NCBI RefSeq assembly: GCF_023910625.1
Contig: NZ_JAAVVW010000003.1
Span: forward strand, 2,232,001 to 2,296,000
DNA: 64,000 nucleotides
Direction: 5' to 3'
Origin: Limnohabitans sp.
GTDB lineage: Bacteria; Pseudomonadota; Gammaproteobacteria; Burkholderiales; Burkholderiaceae_C
The notes beneath the pieces are model-generated. The model searched no databases. It worked only from the letters and a program-made list of their open reading frames with translations, and had not been told where the DNA came from. Of the stretch, positions 8,210 to 16,629 are shown piece by piece. Position numbers and translations under genes: made by a program. How positions within the stretch are numbered: the stretch's first letter is position 1; each line of letters opens with the position of its first letter.

Positions 8210-8698
8210 ATGAACGGAGTCTTGACGAGGTCTGCTATCCATAGCACCAACAGCGAATCTATCTGTCCACCTGGCGGGCATTACGCTCACGTATGCACAG
8301 CAGCCGGAGTTGTGTATATATCAGGTCAGCTCCCAATCGAACCAGATGGGACGCCAATGACAGGTCAATCATTTGAGATGCAGGTACGTCGCGTACTTAC
8401 CAACATCGATTCCTGTCTGGCCTGTGTTGGGCTGGATACCAACAGCCTAGTCCAAGTACGTGTCTACCTCACTGACATTAAGAACTGGCCACAATTCAAT
8501 CAGATGTATGCGGAATGGCTGGGAAATCATCGGCCAGCGCGAGCTGTGGCGGGAGTGTCCGAACTACATTTCGGACTTGAGGTTGAAGTTGAATCGGTCG
8601 CGTTGGCTCGGGACTCCCTGATGGCCAGTCCAAATTCCCCCACCCGTGGCCACCCCAAATTCCCCCAGGCAGCGCAGCCAAAGCTCGGGACTCCCTGA
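8210..8698 (+). CDS. RidA/YjgF-family enamine deaminase, 3' end replaced by IS sequence
   Basis: A good ribosome site (GAGGAG) precedes the ATG. Residues 1-131 form a RidA domain: CPPGGHYAHVCTAAGVVYISGQLP, a central DSCLACVGLDTNSLVQVRVYLTD and the family-end pattern ARAVAGVSELHFGLEVEVESVA with the key Arg. RidA proteins hydrolyse reactive enamine/imine intermediates of PLP dehydratases, which suits the hydroxyaspartate dehydratase-like gene upstream. After about base 8605 the frame runs into the IS21 left end, adding about 31 foreign residues (SLMASPNSPTRG...). The core may still fold. Its lower GC and codon style differ from gltIJKL, so it may have a separate origin. Confidence 0.82.
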   Translation: MNGVLTRSAIHSTNSESICPPGGHYAHVCTAAGVVYISGQLPIEPDGTPMTGQSFEMQVRRVLTNIDSCLACVGLDTNSLVQVRVYLTDIKNWPQFNQMYAEWLGNHRPARAVAGVSELHFGLEVEVESVALARDSLMASPNSPTRGHPKFPQAAQPKLGTP

Positions 8699-9523
8699 TG
8701 GCCAGTCCAAATTCCCCCACCCGTGGCCAGTCCAAATTCCCCCAGGCAGCGCAGCCAAATTATGACGCTTCAGGGTTGATGGCCAGTCGAGCTGCCGCCT
8801 CCTTGGCCTGTAGCTCTTGCCCTCAAACTCCAGCATCACGCAGCGGTGCATCAACCTGTCCAGGATCGTGCTGGCCATCGTCACATCCCCCAGATACTTG
8901 CCCCAGTCCTGCACCACCCGGTTCGATGTCACCACCATGGCTCGCCTGAGTTTGTAGCGCTGGTGAACAATGGCCTGCAAGACTTCTGCCGCCTCCGCCG
9001 TGATCCGCCTGGCCAGAAACAAATCGTCCACGATCAGCAAATCCGGCTTGACCCACTCTTTGAGCATGTTCGCCCTGTCTTGGCTGCTCGCCAGCGCATA
9101 CCGCGCAAACTCGGTGTCCGCCTCCAAATACCGCACGTCATAGCCTTGCAGCGTGGCCTGGTACGCCAGCGCCTTGGCCACATGGCTCTTGCCCGTGCCC
9201 GGTTTGCCCACAATCAGTGCATTGGCCCCTTGGGTGATGAACTTCAAGGTGTGCAAATCAAAGCACGCAGCGCGGGGTATCTTGGGGTTAAAGCGCCAGT
9301 CCAAGTCCGCCAATGAGGCCTTCTCATCGAGCCCTGAGCGCTTGTAGCGGCGCTCCATCAGGACGGAGCTGCGCCGTTCTATCTCGTCTTGCAGCAAGGC
9401 GGCAAAGGTCTCCAAAAACGGCTCCTGGCTGGCCTGGGCCTGCATCGCCCGGGTGCTCAGCGTTTGCTGCATCCCCGACAGGCGCAACTGGCGTAAAGCG
9501 TTGTCGATTTCGGTCATGTTCAT
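8564..9523 (-). CDS. istB: IS21 transposition helper ATPase
   Basis: This AAA+ protein has Walker A VGKPGTGKSH, Walker B LLIVDDLFLARR and the IstB C-terminal VTMASTILDRLMHRCVMLEFEGKSYR. Helper proteins are normally about 250-265 aa. Here no stop occurs inside the element, so the frame reads through both copies of the left end and terminates at 8564 within antisense ridA sequence, giving 319 aa with a repetitive tail (GGIWTGHGWGNLDWPSGSPE). Its start overlaps the istA stop (ATGA). It activates the IstA transposase at the target DNA. Confidence 0.9.
   Translation of the reverse strand: MNMTEIDNALRQLRLSGMQQTLSTRAMQAQASQEPFLETFAALLQDEIERRSSVLMERRYKRSGLDEKASLADLDWRFNPKIPRAACFDLHTLKFITQGANALIVGKPGTGKSHVAKALAYQATLQGYDVRYLEADTEFARYALASSQDRANMLKEWVKPDLLIVDDLFLARRITAEAAEVLQAIVHQRYKLRRAMVVTSNRVVQDWGKYLGDVTMASTILDRLMHRCVMLEFEGKSYRPRRRQLDWPSTLKRHNLAALPGGIWTGHGWGNLDWPSGSPELWLRCLGEFGVATGGGIWTGHQGVPSQRDRFNFNLKSEM
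8606..8759. repeat. Tandem duplication (2 x 77 bp) of the IS21 left end
   Basis: Copies at 8606-8682 and 8683-8759 begin GCTCGGGACTCCCTGATGG and end CAGCGCAGCCAAA. They differ only near 8652/8729 (CCACCCC against CCAGTCC). The unit includes the element's terminal inverted repeat, so two potential left ends lie in a row. Confidence 0.88.
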
Positions 9524-11196
9524 GATTGAGCGCCTTGTTCACCTTGGGCCGCATCCATGGCCCGGCTCACCGCCGCACTGGCCATCATGGCCGCATGTGT
9601 GAACAAATCCGCATACTCGTCGGTCTGGCGAATGAGCTCATGCTGCTGGGCCAGCAGGCCATCTTCGAGGGAGTCACCGTCATCACCATCAGAGCCATGG
9701 TTTGACCCCTCGTCCATGCTCGCCATCGCGCTGGCAAACAAACGCTCGCTCAAAGTCTTGACATGTTTGTATTTGTAGACCCCTTGCTCCAAGGCCTGGG
9801 CGCAGGCGCTGTCAATGCAGACAGCCGGATAGCGTTTGGTCAATCCCACGATGCCCCAGAGCTTCCTTTGGCCCACCCGACCCTCGGCTGCAAACATCAG
9901 CTCACACAGGCGGCTGGCGTGCTGACCGATTTCTTTGGCCTGGCGCAGGATCAACCGCGTCTCTCGCGATGGGTTGAACACCCGCTCGTCTGCGGGCAGC
10001 ACCACCGAGCCGGGCCGCTCGGCCTTGGCGTGGGTGCGCAGCAACGCGCCTTGCAGATCCCGAATCTCAATGCGTCGCTCAAAGATGCGCACGAGCACGA
10101 TGGAGCCGATGGCCGCAGGGCGGGCCGCGTAGCTGCTGTGGTCGACCCGCACGCAGCTGTCATCGCACACGGTGCGCACCCCTTGGGTGAAGTACTGCAT
10201 GCCCTGCAGGGGCAAGGGTTTGAGGTGCGCACGTTCGGCCTCGAACATGGCCTGCACCTGTTGGCGCTCGGTGCCGTGGATGCGCTTGGAGGCCCAGTTC
10301 GTCTCCCAATGCTCCAGGTGCTCGTTCTGGGCCTCGATTGACTCAAAGCGTTTGCCCTTCAAGGCGGTGGCCTGGGTGTGGCCGATGGCGTGCTCCACCG
10401 TGCCCTTGCGGTTGGGGTCGCGCACGCGGGCAGGGTCGGCCACCACGCCGTAGTACTCGAGCATGGCCGCATACACCAGGTTGAGTTCAGGCTCGTACAA
10501 ATCGGGCTTGAGCACGCCCTCCTTGAGGTTGTCGAGCACCACGTACTGGGGGCAGCCGCCAAAGTAGCGAAACGCTTGCTCGTGCAATTGGGCCCATACC
10601 TGCTGGCTGGACTTCCAGACCACCCGGCGGAAACTGCGCCGGGAGTGGCGCAGTGTGGCCACAAACAGACGTGGCTTCTTGTAGCGATCGGTGCCGGGCA
10701 CCAAGGTCGGTGCGCCTTCGCCGTAATCGACTTGCATCTCCTCGCCGGGCAAAAAGGACAGGCGGTCAAACTGCTCGGGTGCCTTCTTGCGCAAGGCACG
10801 CACAAAGCGTTTGACGGAGTTGTAGGCCCCTGAATAGCCGTGGTCATCGACCAGGTCTTGGAAGATGGCGGTGGCGTTGCGGCGAAGGCGCAGTTGGGCC
10901 TCAATGAAGTCGCGGTGGACTTCGCACAGGCTAGAGGAAGTGCAAACGAGAGCCGGTGGCCAGGGTGGGGGAATTTGAGTGGCCACAGCCTCAGAGCCGG
11001 TGGCCACCCCGGGGGAATTTGAAAGATCGGCAAGCCAGCGCTGGTGGTAGCTGCGAATGGTTTTGCGGTCGATGCCGGTGATGCGGGCAATCTCACGCTG
11101 TGGGGTGTTGCGCTCGAGCAGTGTGATCACCGTGGCGCGTTGGTTGGGTTTCAAGACATTCACTCCTTGGCCTTCCTTCGAGGAAGGCCAGAACAT
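9520..11196 (-). CDS. istA: IS21-family transposase
   Basis: The 558-aa protein starts with a helix-turn-helix (residues about 15-60: QRATVITLLERNTPQREIARITGIDRKTIRSY) and has an rve-type DDE core: D in QVDYGEGA, D in VVLDNLKEGV and E in KGTVEHAIG. The C-terminal beta-barrel domain follows. Length and gene order match intact IS21 elements. A GTG start at 11163 after AAGGAG is an alternative to ATG 11196. The acidic tail (EGSNHGSDGDDGDSLEDG) is unusual. Confidence 0.92.
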   Translation of the reverse strand: MFWPSSKEGQGVNVLKPNQRATVITLLERNTPQREIARITGIDRKTIRSYHQRWLADLSNSPGVATGSEAVATQIPPPWPPALVCTSSSLCEVHRDFIEAQLRLRRNATAIFQDLVDDHGYSGAYNSVKRFVRALRKKAPEQFDRLSFLPGEEMQVDYGEGAPTLVPGTDRYKKPRLFVATLRHSRRSFRRVVWKSSQQVWAQLHEQAFRYFGGCPQYVVLDNLKEGVLKPDLYEPELNLVYAAMLEYYGVVADPARVRDPNRKGTVEHAIGHTQATALKGKRFESIEAQNEHLEHWETNWASKRIHGTERQQVQAMFEAERAHLKPLPLQGMQYFTQGVRTVCDDSCVRVDHSSYAARPAAIGSIVLVRIFERRIEIRDLQGALLRTHAKAERPGSVVLPADERVFNPSRETRLILRQAKEIGQHASRLCELMFAAEGRVGQRKLWGIVGLTKRYPAVCIDSACAQALEQGVYKYKHVKTLSERLFASAMASMDEGSNHGSDGDDGDSLEDGLLAQQHELIRQTDEYADLFTHAAMMASAAVSRAMDAAQGEQGAQS

Positions 11197-11308
11197 GCGT
11201 CCTGCCCACAGGTGCCGACGGTGTCGGCGTTGAGACCCTGTCCCCGATCAATTCAGGTGGAGGAGTTTGAGGTGGCCATAAGTGGGGGAATTTGGGTGGC
11301 CATCAGGG

Positions 11309-11553
11309 ACTGGCCAGACCTTGTTGCAAGGTGACGTTGTTGACCTCAATACCCAGCATGTGCCGGGCGTAGCTGGCATAACCCGCGTGGGGTTCAATGC
11401 CCTTGGCCTGAAAGCCCAGGGTGTGCATCAGATAAACGAACTCGCCACTGCTGGAGCCAATGTCCAGACTGCGTCGGGCATGGGTGTTTTGGGCGGGGTC
11501 CAGTCCCAAGCTGTTTTGGCGCAACCATTGTCAACGCCATTGGGCATTGCGGC
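11309..11553. repeat. 245-bp perfect direct repeat, copy B
   Basis: This copy is identical to 427-671. On its left it abuts the right end of the IS21 element; on its right it continues without a break into the 5' part of the methyltransferase gene. Crossing over between copies A and B would remove 10,882 bp and restore the contiguous methyltransferase frame. Confidence 0.93.
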
Positions 11554-11827
11554 CCGCCCGCAAGACATGGCGCAGGGCGGGTTGCACTGCAGATTTGTAG
11601 GCTTGCCGATATTGCGTTGCATACCATTCGGCCAATTCTTGATCAGTGGGCAGCGGGTCAATATGGCCCAGACCGCAATCGCTGCAGGAAACGGTGATCA
11701 ACCTCTCACCCGTTTTGCCGTCTTGATCGGCAATGATTTGAGCCGACTGGCTGCCGCAACAGGGACAGGCCGTATGGGCAATCAGTGGTGTGCCTGTGTC
11801 GGTTTTGGATGGGGGACTGTTCTGCAT
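11309..11827 (-). pseudogene. SAM-dependent methyltransferase, 5' portion with zinc ribbon
   Basis: The gene starts at ATG 11827 (MQNSPPSK). An N-terminal zinc ribbon (CPCCGSQSAQ ... CSDCGLGHIDPLP) is followed by YATQYRQAYKSAV and HVLRAGRNAQWR, then a TGA stop at 11531-11533 where relatives seem to have Trp. The same frame resumes as QWLRQNSLGLDPAQNTHARRSLDIGSSSG. Joined to the part at 426-1, the gene would encode more than 315 aa. It is thus broken both by a nonsense codon and by the 10.9-kb insertion. Confidence 0.82.
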
Positions 11828-11928
11828 TGCGGCATTGTGAGTTGACCCAATGACCTCTTTTGGAAGGGTTTTTGTGTATGCCAAGCGCTTGCATGCACCT
11901 GCCAAAGACCAGGAAGACGACGACCTGA

Positions 11929-12504
11929 TCAATGCGGAAATGGCGCAATGTCGGGTGTGGCGTTGTCGGGCAGGGCACGGCGCGTGGTGTTCATCACCAT
12001 CGCCAGCAAGCTGTAGTAGCCGCAGTGCGCCGTCATGTCGATGATGCCTTGGTCACCCAATATTTTTTGTGCGGCGGACCAGGTCACGTCGCTGACCGAC
12101 TGGTTGTGCAGCAGTTCCTGCAAAAAGTCGTACACCACGGTCTCTTCTGCCGACATATCCGGCGGGCGGCGGCCCTCGGCAATCGCATCACAGGTCTCTG
12201 CGCTCACCCCCGCTTTGATGGCGATGGGCTTGTGGATGTGCCACTCGACAGGTTGCGACCAATGGCGCGCCACCACCAGCACCGCGAATTCCGAGTTGCG
12301 CAAACCGACGCTGTTGTCATAGCGCAGGTACTCCCCCACTTTTTGCAAGCGGCGCATCAGCTCGGGGCTGCGCATCAGGGGCACAAAGGGTCCTGAGAGT
12401 TTGCCGCGTGGTCCGTTGATCAACTCATCCACCGCCGTGCGCTGGGCGTCGGTCATTTGCTCTCGGGGAATTTCGGGCAGGCGGTCGATTTTGCTGGAGC
12501 TCAT
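11929..12504 (-). CDS. Carboxymuconolactone decarboxylase-family protein
   Basis: The 191-aa protein is of the CMD/AhpD-like all-helical fold. It contains PREQMTDAQRTAVDELINGPRGKLSGPFVPLMRSPELM, LRNSEFAVLVVARHW and EWHIHKPIAIKAGVS, a long form common in betaproteobacteria. The Cys pair of peroxidase AhpD (CxxC) is absent; a Cys occurs at SAETCDAI. It may act on a lactone or aromatic intermediate in the cytoplasm, but the substrate cannot be read from the sequence. It lies head to head with no clear partner; the next gene on the same strand ends about 58 bp upstream. Confidence 0.82.
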   Translation of the reverse strand: MSSSKIDRLPEIPREQMTDAQRTAVDELINGPRGKLSGPFVPLMRSPELMRRLQKVGEYLRYDNSVGLRNSEFAVLVVARHWSQPVEWHIHKPIAIKAGVSAETCDAIAEGRRPPDMSAEETVVYDFLQELLHNQSVSDVTWSAAQKILGDQGIIDMTAHCGYYSLLAMVMNTTRRALPDNATPDIAPFPH

Positions 12505-12562
12505 CGGCTTGTTTCTTGGGTTGAAAAATCAAACCCCAATCTATCACCGGACCGGGCTGCTC

Positions 12563-13315
12563 TCAGTCCTGTGCGGGATAGCCCGGTGGTGCCACCGTCG
12601 CCCCCTGAATCTGGTGGCGCGTAAAGGCTTGCGCCACCCAGCCCGATTGCTTGGCTTCTTCAACAAAGTCGTTCAGGCACTGGCGTGCTTGCTCGCTGCG
12701 TGGCGCGGGCATGCCCATTGCCTGGTGGATGACCATGAAGCGACCCGGTAACAGCCGCAAGCCCGTCAGGCGTTGTGTGTCGGCTTGCAATTGCTGCTTT
12801 ACGCCAGCGGCTACTTCGAGTTGCTGCGCCATGAAGACATCGACCACTGCTGGGGAGCTGGGAGCGCGCACCAAGGAGGCTTGTTGCAGGTGGCGCGTCA
12901 GGTATAGATCGTAGGCACTGCCTGCGCCTACGGTGACACGTTGGCCAGGCTGATCCACCTGTTCATTGCTTTGCAAGGGCGAGTCGCTGCGCACCAAGTA
13001 GGCGCCTTCGATTTGGACATAAGGCGGCGAAAAATACAGCCCCTGCCCACGCACGGGATCGATGGCAAAAAACCCGATGTCGGCTTCGTCGGCTCGCACA
13101 CACTGCACTGACTCGTCGGCTTTTTTGAAAACGCGCCACTCAATGTCCAAGCCCAACTGGGCCGCCAACCTGCGTGACAGATCGGCTGAAATGCCCGAGG
13201 GATCACCCGCAGCATCAAGACCAGCGAGCACCGGGTTGCCCAGGTTAATGGCTACGCGCAAGACGCCGTGGGGCGCGACCAGAGCGGCCAAAGTGCTTGC
13301 AGATGAAGGGTCCAT
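12563..13315 (-). CDS. Solute-binding-protein-like domain without signal peptide
   Basis: From ATG 13315 (MDPSSASTLAALVAPHGVLRVAINLGNP) the 250-aa protein is a family 3 amino acid-binding domain: PSGISADLSRRLAAQLGLDIEWRVF, DIGFFAIDPVRGQGLYFSPPYVQIEGAYLV. The frame is open to 13492, but the extra 59 residues are not family-like. No signal peptide or lipobox precedes the domain and no permease or ATPase is adjacent. It could be a cytoplasmic orphan binding protein, as seen in some Comamonadaceae; a sensory or storage function is only a guess. Confidence 0.75.
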   Translation of the reverse strand: MDPSSASTLAALVAPHGVLRVAINLGNPVLAGLDAAGDPSGISADLSRRLAAQLGLDIEWRVFKKADESVQCVRADEADIGFFAIDPVRGQGLYFSPPYVQIEGAYLVRSDSPLQSNEQVDQPGQRVTVGAGSAYDLYLTRHLQQASLVRAPSSPAVVDVFMAQQLEVAAGVKQQLQADTQRLTGLRLLPGRFMVIHQAMGMPAPRSEQARQCLNDFVEEAKQSGWVAQAFTRHQIQGATVAPPGYPAQD

Positions 13316-13605
13316 AGGGGTCGGAGAAACAAGGACAAGAGAATGACCGGCTATTTTAAAAAACAAGCCATGCAGCAGGCTGACAATTGCGTGGCCGCGC
13401 TGGCGTTTGGGCTCAAGACCTGGCGCAATACCATTCAGTCGGGCTGGGTGTGGCGGGTTCCATGCCAGATGCTTGGTCTTCATCAGCATCAAGAAGCCTT
13501 CTCTTGGCTGAGGGGCGGGTGTTGGCTCAAGTGTGGACCACGCAAGGCGGGCTTCGGTTGGTGTGCTGGACGGCGGCTACGATGGGCAGCGAGAGTCAGA
13601 GGCCT

Positions 13606-15969
13606 TCAGGTTTTCAGAACCACCGGCTCCAGCGCATCGGCTTGTGCGGTGATGCGGCCAATGATGGCGGCGTGCGCGTAGCCTGCGTCTTTCAAGGCCT
13701 GCACGCAGGCTGCCGCTTGTGCAGCAGGCACGCTGGCCAGCAGGCCACCAGCGGTTTGCGGGTCAAACAGCAGCGGGTAGCGCGGGTCTTGCATAAAGTC
13801 TTCGGCATTGCGCAGGGCGCGGCGCAAACGCACATTGGCAGGCTGCAGCGAGCTGACAATGCCAGCCTTGATGCATTCCACCGCACCGTCGAGCAGCGGC
13901 AGCTGACTCAGTTGCAATTCGGCATCTACGCCTGAGGGGCGCGTCATTTCCACCAAATGGCCCAGCAGGCCAAAACCCGTCAGGTCGGTACAAGCGGTGG
14001 CACCGTGGCTGCGCAAAATTTGTGCGCCCGCCTGGTTGGGTTGCACCATCGATGACAGTGCGGCCGCGATCCAGCGACCCTTGGCGGCGGCGCGGGCGTG
14101 TGCGGCAAACAAGGTGCCAGTGCCAACGGGTTTGGTCAGTAACAGCGCATCGCCCGGCTGCATGCCGCCTTTGCGCATCACGCCGCTCATCTGCTCGTCG
14201 ATCAGGCCGTTGATGGCAAAGCCCAGCGCCAATTCGGCCCCCTCGCCAGTGTGCCCGCCCACCAGAGCGCAACCGGCGGCGTTCAGTATTTCCATGGCTC
14301 CGCCCATCATTTGCTTGAGCAGGTCTTCTACTTTGCTTTCAAGGCCCGGTGGCACCGTGACCACCGCCGTGGCGGTCTGTGGCTCGGCACCCATGGCGAA
14401 AATATCGCCCAGCGCATGGTTGGCCGCCACTTTGCCAAACAGGTAGGGGTCATCGATGAAGGACCGGAAAAAGTCAACCGTGTGCACCATGGCCATGCCC
14501 GGTGGCACGCGCACCACAGCCGCGTCGTCGGGCGAATGCAGGCCGATCAAGACATCGGATCGGTCCACCGGTTGCAATTGCCCCAAGGCGCGCGATAACA
14601 CGTTGGCCCCCACTTTGGCCCCGCAGCCGCCGCAGCGCATGGCGATGGCCGAGATGGCTTGCAGCGACTCTTCAGAGGTCAAGTTCAGGCGTATGGTGGG
14701 AGCCTTGCCAGGGAACAGGATGTCTTTGAGCAGTTGCCCCATGGCTCGCACAGCCGCATGCAGTCTGGCTGCGGCTGAGATGTCACCCGCGTGAGGCATG
14801 GCGGGCCAATCGGTGTAGCGGCCCATGAACTTGCGATCGATTCGGTCTTTCCACCGCCACACCCATTCACCACCAAAACCCAAGGCACCGCGAGACCCGA
14901 CGGCATATCGGTTGCCCGTCGATATCAGCGCCAGCCAATGCCGTTGGGGGGTATAGGCTTTCAGCTTTTGTGCCCGCAAGCTTCGGCGCAAGTTGTCTGC
15001 CAGCGGCTTGGCCATGCGCACGGCAAAGACACCGGCTTTTTCGAGGGGGCGCTCGACAAACGAGGCCACGTCTCCGGCCGCAAAAATCAAGGGGTCATTC
15101 AAACTCTGTAGCTGCGGGCGCACCAGGATAAAGCCTTGTTTGTCCAGCGAAAGCCCCGTGCCTTGCAGCCAGGCGGGTCCTCCCGCTTGTGTGACCCACA
15201 TGGTTTCGTCGGCATCAAAGGTTCGTCCATCGCGTGTGTGAATGCAGCCAGGCAATACTTGCACCACTTCAGCATGCAGGTGTACTTCGACATTGCGCTC
15301 GAGCATCACCTGGGCAAAACGTGCACGCACGCCCGGGTTGTGGGTGGGCAAAATGGATTCGCCTGAGGTCAAGAGTACAAATTTCAGGTCTTCGGGGTTG
15401 CGCCCAAGGGCTTTGAGCTCCAAGCGCAAGCGGTATTGCATTGATAAGACCAGCTCGACTCCGCCAGCGCCACCACCCACAACGGCAATCGTCATGCGGC
15501 CCCGGTGCAAAGGCCAATGTCGCGCTTGGTTCAGCAGGGCCACCCAGCGTTGATTGAATTGAGCGATCGGTTTAACGGGGATGGCCAGGGCTTGCGCGCC
15601 TTCGATGTTTTGCACCCGGGGTGTGGAGCCCGTGTTGATGGACAACAGGTCGTAGGCCACGGGTGGGCGGTGTGCACAAATGACCCGTCGGTTCTGGCGG
15701 TCAATGCCCACCACTTCATCGCGGAAAAAGCGTGCCCCGGCAAATGCGCAAAGTTGCCACAAGTCGATGTGCACTTCGTCAAAGCTGTAGTGACCCGAAA
15801 TATAGCCCGGCAGCATGCCCGAATAGGGGGTGTCGATGTCGGTGCAGATGACGGTGATGCGAACCCCTGGCTCGGGTTTCATGGCGAACATGCGCAGCAC
15901 GCCCACGTGGCTATGGCCACCGCCGACCAGCACCAGGTCGCGCAGCACGGGTTGGGTGATAGATTGCAT
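13606..15969 (-). CDS. selD: FAD-dependent oxidoreductase fused to selenide, water dikinase
   Basis: The 787-aa fusion starts at ATG 15969. Residues 1-400 are an NDH-2-like FAD/NAD(P) oxidoreductase: LVLVGGGHSHVGVL, TGSTPRV, IAVVGGGAGGVELVLS, IFAAGDVASF. Residues about 440-787 are SelD: MRCGGCGAKVG holds the catalytic Cys and Lys, then SPDDAAVV, DFFRSFIDDPYLFG, NHALGDIFAMGA, GGHTGEGAE and FDPQTAGGLL. SelD makes selenophosphate from selenide and ATP; the oxidoreductase half may supply reduced selenium. The fusion is known in bacteria and marine eukaryotes. With senB nearby, selenophosphate may feed selenosugar synthesis as well as tRNA or protein. The frame is open upstream to 16566, but that part overlaps other coding remains. 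Confidence 0.93.
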   Translation of the reverse strand: MQSITQPVLRDLVLVGGGHSHVGVLRMFAMKPEPGVRITVICTDIDTPYSGMLPGYISGHYSFDEVHIDLWQLCAFAGARFFRDEVVGIDRQNRRVICAHRPPVAYDLLSINTGSTPRVQNIEGAQALAIPVKPIAQFNQRWVALLNQARHWPLHRGRMTIAVVGGGAGGVELVLSMQYRLRLELKALGRNPEDLKFVLLTSGESILPTHNPGVRARFAQVMLERNVEVHLHAEVVQVLPGCIHTRDGRTFDADETMWVTQAGGPAWLQGTGLSLDKQGFILVRPQLQSLNDPLIFAAGDVASFVERPLEKAGVFAVRMAKPLADNLRRSLRAQKLKAYTPQRHWLALISTGNRYAVGSRGALGFGGEWVWRWKDRIDRKFMGRYTDWPAMPHAGDISAAARLHAAVRAMGQLLKDILFPGKAPTIRLNLTSEESLQAISAIAMRCGGCGAKVGANVLSRALGQLQPVDRSDVLIGLHSPDDAAVVRVPPGMAMVHTVDFFRSFIDDPYLFGKVAANHALGDIFAMGAEPQTATAVVTVPPGLESKVEDLLKQMMGGAMEILNAAGCALVGGHTGEGAELALGFAINGLIDEQMSGVMRKGGMQPGDALLLTKPVGTGTLFAAHARAAAKGRWIAAALSSMVQPNQAGAQILRSHGATACTDLTGFGLLGHLVEMTRPSGVDAELQLSQLPLLDGAVECIKAGIVSSLQPANVRLRRALRNAEDFMQDPRYPLLFDPQTAGGLLASVPAAQAAACVQALKDAGYAHAAIIGRITAQADALEPVVLKT

Positions 15970-16135
15970 TCTCGGGGTGTCCAGGGTGGGGCTTGCACTC
16001 AGGGGTGCAGGTGGGTTTGGCTTGCAGCCATGTCTCGAGTGTGCCACCAGTTGAGAAGGGACTTGGTGTCCCTGATGGGTCTGATGTAAGGTATCGACTT
16101 CAGAACAGACCGACGCCTGATCAGGAAACCCCGCC

Positions 16136-16624
16136 ATGCATCCTACTTTGCCACTTCTGAAGTTGACCGATTTTCCGGCCATCCGTCGTAAAACCCTCGA
16201 CACCTTCGCTGTGGCTTTTCGCTGCACCGTGGCCTGACCTATGTCTGTGTGGAAGGCCCGCGTCTGGGCACTCAGGCCGAGAGCCATTTTTTGCGTCAGG
16301 CGGGCTGCCACCTGGTGGGCATGACCAATGTGCCCGAAGTCTTTTTGGCGCGTGAAGCGCAGCTGGCCTACGCCACCGTGGGTCTGGTCACCGATTACGA
16401 CTGCTGGCTGGAGGACCCCGGCGCAGCATGTCAGTGTGTCCGGTATTTTTGAGCTGTATGGCAAAACACTGGTCAAGGCCGCACAAGTGCTCGATGCCTT
16501 GCTGACGGCCCCTTTGCCGGTGCCGGATGCGGACAGCCGACAAGCCCTGGTCAGTGCCATGCTCACTTCCGATGCCGCTTTGTCACCCGAGCAGACCCAG
16601 TGGCTGGCGGTTTTGCGACGCTGA
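16136..16624 (+). pseudogene. Relic: ArsS-like radical SAM N-terminus fused to the C-terminal half of an MTA-phosphorylase-like gene
   Basis: From ATG 16136 (after AGGAAA) the frame reads MHPTLPLLKLTDFPAIRRKTLDTF, the start of arsenosugar-type ArsS radical SAM proteins, which should continue LQVNLGYxCNQSC. Instead the sequence changes at about 16200 to a nucleoside phosphorylase C-half: GLTYVCVEGPRLGTQAES, GMTNVPEVFLAREAQLAYATVGLVTDYDCWLED. One extra base in the CCCC run near 16415 then shifts the frame, and AQHVSVSGIFELYGKTLVKAAQVLDALL follows. Deletion plus frameshift make it inactive. The combination suggests an ancestral arsenosugar cluster next to selD. Confidence 0.72.
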
Positions 16625-16629
16625 GGCCC

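Larger units (their letters stand above)
8606..11308 (-). mobile_element. IS21-family insertion sequence (istA-istB)
   Basis: The element spans about 2.7 kb with istA and istB on the minus strand. Its ends are related: the left end holds TCCCTGATGGCCA then CCAAATTCCCCCAC, and the complement of the right end (11309 backwards) holds TCCCTGATGGCCA then CCCAAATTCCCCCAC. Sub-terminal copies of the same AAATTCCCCC/TGGCCA pattern recur on both sides, as usual for IS21 transposase sites. The right end abuts copy B of the 245-bp repeat and the left end lies in ridA, so the flanks are not two halves of one target. No clean target duplication is visible. Exact ends are uncertain by a few bases. Confidence 0.85.

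Noticed and set aside
8606..8759. Tandem repeat as a possible CRISPR or satellite
   Set aside because: Only two units and they contain the IS21 terminus; best explained as a duplicated IS end.
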